Origin: Odontocerum albicorne
Lineage: Eukaryota; Arthropoda; Insecta; Trichoptera; Odontoceridae
Direction of reading: 5' to 3'
NCBI GenBank assembly: GCA_949825065.1
Contig: OX463845.1
Location: forward strand, 28,209,315-28,273,314
Length of the DNA: 64,000 nucleotides
Position 1 is the first letter of the stretch. Every line of letters starts with the position of its first letter. The position numbers were made by a program, and so were the translations under genes. Under the pieces are notes generated by a model. It made no database searches. It saw nothing but the letters and a program-made list of their open reading frames with translations, and was not told the origin of the DNA. Below are positions 56,226 through 64,000 of the stretch, piece after piece.

Positions 56226-57844
56226 TTAACGTCGTGTTGTTTCTGCCGGGCTTTTCCCGTTTTTTGAAAGATATTTGATAACAGCCCCGTGTTAATTTTC
56301 AACATTTTGGAATATAATTATAAAACACGTTTTCTATCAACTCTAGTTGATTTATGAGAGTAAAGATATTAAATTTTAATTGAAACAACGCCTGATTATG
56401 TTGTGAGTATGGTCGGCGGGGTATCTGTCCAACACGCTCTATTTTTTCAAGCTGAAAACATTTGGACTTCAGTGGTTTCTCTCTTCAAACTGTTGTTTTG
56501 CTTATTCTTATATCTTTCTTTATCATGTCAATAAAAGACAGAATACCTAAACAAATAAACAGACCCAAGCAAGCAAGAATTGTCCCTGTGAAAGCATCTT
56601 GTTCTTTATTTATTCTGGATTTATGTTAGAATCTCCGGGTAGCTTGGTGCAAACATTATTTTAGTCTGACCTCAGTTTGTCATCATTTTTCTTCAAAGAA
56701 AAGAACTAAGTTATTTTTTCTTCAAAGAAAAGAATTACATTCTTCAAAGAAAAGAATTGAATTTTCAGAGTATTTGTGAATTCTTTTTTATTTCAACTTA
56801 TTGATACTACTCTGGCTAGTTGGTAAAATATTTATCTTCCATCCGTATCTTTCGGCTTTGATTCCTTATGGTTCGCTAAAAGTTCCAGTCTACTTTAAAT
56901 AATTCGTTGTGCGTTATAGTATCTGACCCTCTCAGCGCTACCGCTATTCTTTTAACACTACGGTGTGGTGCCATCAGAGAAGATGCTCCTTCCATGGACA
57001 GCTATTTCATCAAACTATGACTATACATATTATAATTTTCGGACTAGTTTACTGTCGCATCGTTAGGACAACTAATTTATTTCATGGGGATGGGGATAGG
57101 GATGAAGGAGGGACCAATATTCTTATTAGGTTAATTGTGCGTTTGTTAGTATTACCTACACGTGCGGTAGTATTATGTACACAAAACAACTTATTGCGAG
57201 GGACGTGTTTTCTTCCGTGGAATTAAAAAAAAACTCACAACTTACTTAATTGGGCCAAAAACAATGATGTCTCTCGCCATAACTCTTCAAAATATCCCCG
57301 AGTTTATGAAAAAAATACGTAAAAGATATAAAAACATTAAAAGAAAATTAAAATTTCTCCATAATATTGGTGTGCCTACAAATGCTTTTTAACTTACAAA
57401 ATATATTAAAATTCCTATTTACCAAACACAAAAACAATGTATTATATTTTCTGCGTAGTTTATTTCGTCTTAGAAAATTAACAATATACAGTATTAATAA
57501 CTTTCAAACAAGAAACTTTTCTTCGAAAAATCTTTCGCCTTAAGGTGAAAGCACAATTTGATATATCGTCTGGCGTTTAGAGCTTTTCAAGTCTTAATTA
57601 AGGTTAAGCTTTATTATGATATGAGGATCGTATTTCTACTTCATTTTATTCCAGCAATTATTTTAAATGAATGGAGTCTGGGTGAGATTTCTGCTTCAGA
57701 CTGAAGTGAAGCTTTTAATCATTAAAGACTTTTTTAATTGTAATCATAACCATTTAATTAGAAATAACATCCACAAAAATAGGATTAAGATTTATTTAGA
57801 AACACCTAAATAAAAGTGAACTTATTTAAGCGTTATTGATTGAT
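56226..57844. other. No gene; SINE-1 head at 56,808-56,920
   Basis: The plus-strand text ctggctagttggtaaaatat, ttcggctttgattccttatg and agtctactttaaataattcg is a SINE-1 head and body fragment. At 56,690-56,765 the bases ttcttcaaagaaaagaa occur three times. The 56,963-57,226 frame is not recognisable. The rest is AT-rich. Confidence 0.5.
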
Positions 57845-58010
57845 TTATTGGTATGTGGCAATCTCTAACAATCAACACGAAATATGTAAATGTTGCTCAA
57901 AAGGAAAACCAGCCTTTTAAAAAAATGGTTATCAACAGGAATCGAATCTAAAACCTCTGAGTCAGAAGACAGGCGTCTTACTAAGCAGGCTACAGACGTC
58001 GTTAATTTTA
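57845..58010 (-). mobile_element. SINE-1 copy, near complete
   Basis: Complement of ggtatgtggcaatctctaac (tail), caacaggaatcgaatctaaa (box B) and gacaggcgtcttactaagca (box A side), ending at gacgtcg. Confidence 0.8.
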
Positions 58011-58392
58011 ATTTCAAATATTTAGTACAAATTATAGGTAAACTGAAACCTTGATTAAATTGTTGAAGTAACAAATTCCATTGAATATAATGGCAATTAA
58101 TATGCAGACAATTATCTAAGACAAACATAAATATTGGTTCAGACAAGAAACATTGACCATTCTGAAAGACATCGTAATTTGAACCTGATATTTAGAAAAT
58201 TTAAGAAGCACACCAATCTAATGGTAACTATTTAATTAAGTTATGCAAATCTCCTGAGAAATAGTAGAAAATTTATAAAAACTACCAAAAATATTTTAAG
58301 CCCTTATGCATGAGGTGGTGTGGTTGACACTCTAGAAGTTTACTTCTATGCATGTTTTTCTTATTGTGCGAGCTAGGGAAACCTGTAATATA

Positions 58393-59351
58393 CGAGGCAT
58401 ATCCAGAAAGTAAGTGTACTGAATTTTTGTAGGTTACAATTTTTTTTATTTAAACAAAAAAAATACGTGGTCACCGTAGTACATATGTAAGCTATTTTTC
58501 GACATAGTCGATATTGCTCTCAATGCAGATGGTGAAGCGGGGTATCAACTTTTTGATGCATTTCTCGAAGTAGTTTCCCGCCAACCCCTCCGTCTACTTC
58601 TCCACCTCCTCCTTTACCTCCTCGTCGGTTGAAAACCTTTTCCCACCCATGTGCAGCTTCAGGGAAGTAAAGAGATAGTAATCTGAAGGTGCTAGGTCAG
58701 GGGAATGCGCGGGATGGTTCAGGACATCCCATTTAAACGAGGCGAGCAGTTCCTTCGTGGCGTTGGCCGTGTGTGGTCTGGCATTGTCGTGCAGCAGGCA
58801 GACTCCCTTTGTCAGCATGCCTCTCCTCTTGTTCTGAATCGCCCTCCGCAATTTTTTTAGGGTCTCACAGTATCTTGCAGAGTTGATGGTCTCCCCTTGA
58901 GGCATATATTCAATTAAAATTATGCCTTGACAGTCCCAAAACACGGATGCCATGATTTTCTTGGCTGAAATTGTGGTTTTGAACTTTTTGGCGGAGGGTG
59001 AAGAGGTGTGACGTGACCGTTTTTAAACTCGCGACACCACTTGTACACACTCGTACGATTCATAGCTTTATCATCATATGCAGTTTTCACCTCATCATAA
59101 ACCTCAACCGGAGGTTTTCCCTTCCAAACGAGATAACGGATGACGCCGCATATTTCGCACTTGGCGGGAGATTGGATTGACCTTTTTCACGAAACGTGTT
59201 GTCGCGTCGACACTTCTCAACGTACTGACCTCGAACCAGTCTCGTTGCGGAGGGGAAGGGTCAGGCTACACGGAAGTGTAGCCAACATGTCGAAAATAAA
59301 ATCCATCCGGTCGTGAGAGCCTCAGTACACTTACTTTCTGGATACGCATAG
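58393..59351 (-). mobile_element. Mariner copy with central deletion (family M3, copy 2)
   Basis: It is 959 bp with TA on both sides (58,391-58,392 and 59,352-59,353). The ends cgaggcatatccagaaagta and the complement of tactttctggatacgcatag match those of 51,292-52,265. The interior is almost identical to that copy in the shared catalytic region, but the deletion is in a different place. Confidence 0.9.
58492..59183 (-). pseudogene. Mariner transposase pseudogene with central deletion
   Basis: The start codon is AGG instead of ATG (59,183). The frame continues SIQSPAKCEICGVIRYLVW, then EVYDEVKTAYDDKAMNRTS and VYKWCREFKNG, which is the first helix-turn-helix that the sister copy lacks. After codon 56 a deletion removes the linker and the first catalytic Asp and shifts the frame into the segment preceding ASVFWDCQGII. 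The second and third catalytic Asp (LLHDNARPH, PSDYYLF) remain, but a TGG-to-TAG change follows EEVEEVEK-type residues near 58,594. It is dead on at least four counts. Confidence 0.9.
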
Positions 59352-60015
59352 TATAAATGATTGTTTTAATAAATTATATTTAGTTCTTTCAAAAAGACAA
59401 TTCTCAACAGAAACGTTCAATAATATCAGTGAACTATCATTCGAGTAATATTAACCGTTTTCACACTTGTGTTAGATGGCATAAGTATAAAAAAGATTCA
59501 GAAATTATTTTTAACTTACAAAAGTAAGTTATTTAACTAATTGGTAGTTATTTTTGTTACTCATAATATATGGAGATACATTTTAAACAACATTTTAATT
59601 TGCATTGCCAGACACGTGCGGATATCCTTCGATTGCAGCTGAAGGTGCCACAAAGGGGCGTTTCACCGAAATGTTTGGGGAACAGGAGGTGGATATTTCC
59701 GGGGTTCAAAGGAAATTGGTGTGAAATAGCTAAAGCAATGGTTCGGAACTTTTGTGAGCTATAAAACACTGTATTTTATTAATTTATATCTGGCAATTTT
59801 AAATCATATGAAGACTATTTTAATAAACTATATAACCGTTGAAAGCTATGATAAAATGAACTATGTTTCATAATTTTATTTTGCAATATACAGTTGTACA
59901 TACATAAGAAAAATATAATTCTGTCAAACATGGTATTGTTAATCAGTTGTTATGTGTTCAGGATCAAATAAACTAGGCAATTGCCCATGTCTTGGTACAC
60001 ATCCTTACATCGATA
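59352..60015. other. AT-rich stretch, no gene seen
   Basis: A moderately GC-rich patch at 59,600-59,760 has short open frames on both strands (HCQTRADILRLQLKVPQRG) that I cannot assign. Confidence 0.4.
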
Positions 60016-60716
60016 CTGGTTAGTCAAAAATTAAGAAAGCGGGGAAATCACTTTTATTGCTCAGTATAGTCTCCCATAAGATCAATACACTTGGTCCAAC
60101 GATCTTCCAACTTTGTTGTCCCATCACGGAAGTGACTTTCTGGAAGGCCTGCAAAATACTCCTCTACGAAGCAAATGCGGCACCCATTGTGCACACAGTT
60201 TTTTGAAACCCAAAACTTCAGCCAAAATATGCCATGTTGTTCCATGTGAGATGCCTATGGTGTCAGCTATCACACCCACAGTCGATCGATGATCTTTCAA
60301 AACCATATCCTGTATTTTCGCTATGATTTCTGGTGTTGATGCACTTTTTGGACGTCCTGAGCGTGGATCGTCTTCAACGCTTGTACGGCCACGCTTAAAC
60401 TCCAAAACCCATCGGTGAACGGTTGGAAATGAAGGAGAAGACTCCTTTAATACTTTCATCATCTTTGCATGGATCTCAGTAGCCGATAAACCTTCCAAAA
60501 CAAAGAATTTAATCACTGCACGATATTCGGATTTTTCCATTGTTAAAAAATACACTGACACGTCAACTTCAAATGGCTTGTAAATAATGAATGAATTGAC
60601 AGATCGAAATGAAATTTTGAGTACGTTCTTATGAAAGATGAAATATTAAAATGGCGTAGAAATTTTGGTTTTTCTACTGCTCCATAGATGTCGCTTTCAA
60701 AACTTTTTGACTAACC
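60016..60716 (-). mobile_element. Short mariner (mellifera-like) with catalytic domain deleted
   Basis: About 700 bp. The left end ggttagtcaaaaattaagaa and the complement of ttcaaaactttttgactaacc form imperfect inverted repeats next to TA on each side; the exact outer base is uncertain by one or two. The size implies loss of roughly 600 bp from a normal mariner. It may be mobilised in trans if a full relative exists elsewhere. Confidence 0.8.
60054..60540 (-). pseudogene. Mariner transposase remnant, DNA-binding half plus C-terminal tip
   Basis: The frame starts MEKSEYRAVIKFFVLEG (60,540) and is open through both DNA-binding subdomains (VHRWVLEFKRGRTSVEDD, GRPKSASTPEII, TIGISHGTTWHILAEVL) to CAQWVPHLL. 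There a deletion removes all three catalytic Asp residues. The C-terminal tip (VEEYFAGLPESHFRDG, DRWTKCIDLMGDYTE) follows in another frame. The intact ORF therefore encodes about 138 residues: an isolated DNA-binding domain plus 14 out-of-frame residues (RRGVFCRPSRKSLP). Similarity to the mellifera subfamily is from memory. Confidence 0.88.
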
Positions 60717-62069
60717 TATTATATTTGTTTCTATATTTGATTCCGATTCAGATTATAAACTTTTTTCAATTTTCTATTGACAAATTTCACAAGATTGAAA
60801 AAAACATATACTCAAACATAAAAGAAGAAAAATCATTAAACATGAAAATAATAAATTGAAAAACTGTAAAATTAAAGTCAAGTCAACTTATACGAGAAAA
60901 TTTTAATATACTTGAAAGGTGGAAAGAAATAAGAAATAAAATATGTCGCATCACTAAATTGATATATGATGTTTTTAAATCGCGTAAATTATACCAATCA
61001 TGAAATGAGCCTTACGTTATTTAGTAACTGGTTGGAGAGTCGCATTATTTGGAAAGTGATGGATGACGTGAAAAATAAAAATGAATCTCACAGTTATGTT
61101 AATAACATGTAAAAATACTTTTTTTTATTACTCTTATTTTACGGAAATTGTTTTCACATAACTACGTTTATGTCCATACATTTCATAAATATAAATAATC
61201 TTTTGAATATTTTTGCGACCATGTAGCTCGCTTTATTTACTTTTGAATGGTTGATTGAAATAGATTGTGCAATAAATCTGCCAGATAGTATTTATAATGA
61301 AGTTTTAAATAAATAAAATAAATATTATCTAGGTATTAGAGAATTCTAGTAATAATAGTTATATAATTCTCGCACAGAAATACATTCCGTAATCTCGTAC
61401 TTTTTGAAGTTAATCGATTAATATTATAAAAAACCCTGCCAGTCTTATTTGTGTCTCAGTTTGCAGCTACATAATTTATTTTTCGATGACAAGTTGAGGA
61501 AACAACATCGATTAAGAACAACTGGTCTAATGGAGGGATGTTCGGAAATTGGCGGGAACTAGATAATCAATAAAACGTGTGCGTGATCGGATGACTAATA
61601 ATCGATTCAGAGTGACAGGGAACAAAAATTTGCATGCATACAGAATTATAACACAATTATGAAACTCGACGTAGGTAACTACACATTTATGAATATTTAA
61701 TACTTCTATATAAAGACGTGATAGTGAAAAACGTTAAAAAAATGATGAAAAATTTTTGTCGCTTTTTTTCTTTGTTTCTTTCAAATAACAAATTTTTACC
61801 CTATAAAATATATACTTAAATCGTTCAGAATACTATAAATACAGTTTTTAAAAGTTGCTTTAAATTTTTCAATTTATGTTATATATCTTTAGAACTAAGG
61901 AGATATAAAAAAAACTGAAAATTATTTGCATAAGTAATTGAGCACATTTATGATCAATACAGTAAAATAATCGGTGAGGTTTTCTTTGTTATAAAATATT
62001 ATATCCAGCAAATATTTTTATACAATACAAGACATGCACATATTATTTTTTTATTAAAGGACCATTTAT
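60717..62069. other. AT-rich stretch, no gene seen
   Basis: No recognisable content. Confidence 0.45.
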
Positions 62070-62160
62070 ATAGCACCATTCTCAAGGACGTACACACACA
62101 GGACTCGAACCCACTTTTATTGACAGTGATCATAAAATTTGTGTAAAAGTGCATTTATGA
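62070..62160 (-). repeat. Repeat family X, 3'-end fragment
   Basis: On the minus strand it reads aaagtgggttcgagtcctgt (box-B-like), then gtccttgagaatggtgctat and ataaa, matching the outer end of copy C at 35,955. Confidence 0.6.
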
Positions 62161-62272
62161 CACATATCATTTTTTGTTCTTTATGATGTCAAAGCGTGGT
62201 CGCTAACTCAAGTCGCCGAAAAAAGAAAATACAATTTTAAACGTCACTAAAAATATAATAAAAGAAGCGCAT

Positions 62273-62324
62273 ATAATACGTCTCTTCTTTTGCATCGAAG
62301 AATTCAGAAGAAGAGACGCATTAT
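62273..62324. other. 52-nt hairpin
   Basis: Arms ataatacgtctcttctt and aagaagagacgcattat pair at 16 of 17 positions with an 18-nt loop. It is shorter than a typical microRNA precursor. Confidence 0.5.
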
Positions 62325-63768
62325 AACATACACCATCAAAAGAAAAAGTCAGTGTTGTCTTAACCTGTAATGCGAGGAAAAAATATGAGTTAAATAAAAA
62401 ATTATATTGCAGGGAAAACTCAGGGAAGAAGTATTGAAAAGTGACGCATCTCCTGGTTGAAGATGTATATCTTGTTCAGAGCTGCTGCTTCAAAGGTCAA
62501 AATAATTATGATAAAAACAAACCTCCGTAGAGGAAAGGAATATTAAAAAAGAAAAGAGATATCAAGAATATTTGACACTAACTATACTACAAATTTCATT
62601 AATCAATAATAGTGCTGCCATAACGTTTCATGTTTCATTGAAACTATTTGATGTTAATGATGTGTTTTATTCTTTGAAGTGTAGACTACATTTTCGTAAT
62701 TTCGTTTTCTAGAAAAATTGCAATTTTCTAAACAAACGGAGCAAGACTAAAGATTTCAAGTTCTCGCAAATCACATGGGAAATTTCCCTGGCTGTCATCT
62801 TGCAATGAAACTTATGTGTAATATACAGAATTACGGGCGTCGGATTTCACCTAATATATTGGAAATAAACTCACTTGATTCAAGAGAAAATGTCTTAAAC
62901 TATATTTGCTTACTCGTGATTATTTATTTATAAGTAAACCGTACAATGTACGTTATAAAAAATAGCAAAAAATATAAAAGAGCTAGGAGTGAGCGCTCAA
63001 CACATTAATTTTGACAGAATATATAAGAAAAAAATTTAAAAATGGAAAAAAAAAATACACAATTACAACAAAAATATTTAAAATGAAACTTGTCTCAAAT
63101 CGTGAAATCACGCGTTATCAACACAATGCGGGGCCATCCATAGGCGCATAGCCCGCACTGCGCAAAAAATACAAACACAATAAACAAATGATTGAAAAAC
63201 AGACAAAGCCCTAGTCTGGTTTAAGTGTGTAAGTATTGCTATCTGTCTACATGCCGTAATATTTTTAACAAGTACGATGGCGAACTGTGAGGAACGTGCT
63301 TACCCCAGTGGTTCTTAACTCGATTAGTGAGGTCGAAGGCAATATTGTCTTCCACCCAAGTCACGAAAGTTGTTATTATATACGTAGTACGATGTTTATG
63401 AAAAATGATTAATACGCAACTACTCTATTAAATGTTTCAAACTCAAAATCATAAAAAAAATGTATAAAAGCCCCGACGATAAGACAAACCATTTTCGGGT
63501 TTTTATTTTTTATAAGTTTTTTTTTTTCATAATTGATTCCTTTAAAGCTAATACATAAAATATTTTGTAGATATATTTTTTCAAGACAAAATTGATAAAC
63601 GACCTTTCACAAAACATGCTTAGGCACTTAGTAAAAGACAAAAAGTTTCATATCTCTCCGACGAAAAATAAACTATTTTTTATCTGGTCGATAGTAAGTC
63701 GGGGCGGTAGCCTTTAGGAGTAAGGATTCAAAGGAAAAAGTTTCTTTTCAAAATATGAAATGAACGGA
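62325..63768. other. No gene; two compositionally odd patches
   Basis: At 63,120-63,180 a GC-rich patch (aatgcggggccatccatagg, cgcatagcccgcactgcgc) interrupts AT-rich sequence. At 63,300-63,350 gtggttcttaactcgattag is weakly similar to part of the hairpin-tailed SINE body near 22,165. Neither could be classified. Confidence 0.35.
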
Positions 63769-63817
63769 ATGAATTTAACTTGAATAAATTTTTATTTTTT
63801 ATTCAAGTTAAATTCAT
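63769..63817. other. Perfect 19-bp AT-rich palindrome
   Basis: Arms atgaatttaacttgaataa and ttattcaagttaaattcat pair perfectly around an 11-nt t-rich loop. It could extrude as a cruciform or be the core of a small element. Confidence 0.7.
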
Positions 63818-64000
63818 ATACAACAGTATATGTCAGTCCTGAATACAAATATATGATTCATAAGTTAAGTACAACTTTTAACAGTAAACCAATAATAAAG
63901 ATCCACATTAATATCAAAACATGAACAGTCGACAAATGAATGAATATGATTATGTTAAGGTTATCTATTTGTATTATCTCTGGTATACGAGTATATTTAA

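Noticed and set aside
56690..56765. Heat-shock-element cluster (ttcttcaaagaaaagaa three times)
   Set aside because: Spacing of the TTC and GAA blocks does not fit the nGAAnnTTCn pattern, and no promoter or gene is nearby; more likely a simple tandem duplication.
1..64000. Bacterial, plasmid or viral origin of the window
   Set aside because: No operon-like gene arrangement or ribosome-site-led genes; mariners, SINEs, LINE tails and intron-like signals indicate an animal nuclear genome.

Overview
The window is a stretch of AT-rich animal nuclear DNA, most likely from an insect or another arthropod. Three things point that way: several Tc1/mariner families sit side by side, eroded non-LTR retrotransposon tails are abundant, and there are tRNA-like SINEs. 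I cannot name the order or species. No complete host gene is visible. The best host-gene candidate is one short exon (2,221-2,304) with good splice signals, so the window may be intergenic or lie inside a long intron.

Layout. 0-10 kb: a 47-bp minisatellite (504-1,304), the candidate exon, dispersed repeats, retrotransposon fragments on both strands and a degenerate 70-bp tandem array. 10-15 kb: a small CpG-rich island (10,345-10,530), SINE copies and a ~0.5-kb direct duplication (13,245-14,222). 15.3-20 kb: a three-level nest. A dispersed repeat is interrupted by a mariner, and that mariner contains a second Tc1/mariner-superfamily transposase whose counted D-to-E spacing is 82 residues. A related copy of the outer repeat without the insertion lies at 19,690. 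20-37 kb: SINEs, retrotransposon tails (one with the inverted layout expected from twin priming), an intact cecropia-type mariner (24,958-26,243), a pogo/Tigger-like relic and a third repeat family. 37-45 kb: a 74-nt near-perfect hairpin, an old repeat field containing a 77-bp minisatellite and a 254-bp MITE, and a composite 21/78-bp minisatellite. 45-64 kb: more retrotransposon tails, 63-bp and 46-bp minisatellites, a second near-identical cecropia-type mariner in the opposite orientation (53,697-54,983), two copies of another mariner with complementary internal deletions (51,292-52,265 and 58,393-59,351), and a mellifera-like mariner reduced to 0.7 kb (60,016-60,716).

The only full-length intact proteins encoded here are the two cecropia-type transposases. 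They differ at four residues, keep D,D34D, and are flanked by perfect 31-bp terminal inverted repeats and TA duplications, so they are the only elements that look recently or potentially active. Everything else is internally deleted, frameshifted, 5' truncated or non-coding. I did not find a convincing new multi-gene system. The most interesting material is the nested DD82E-type transposase, the complementary mariner deletion pair, the 37.35-kb hairpin, the CpG island and an unexplained excess of the octamer TACGAGTA across the window. All repeat boundaries were set by eye.
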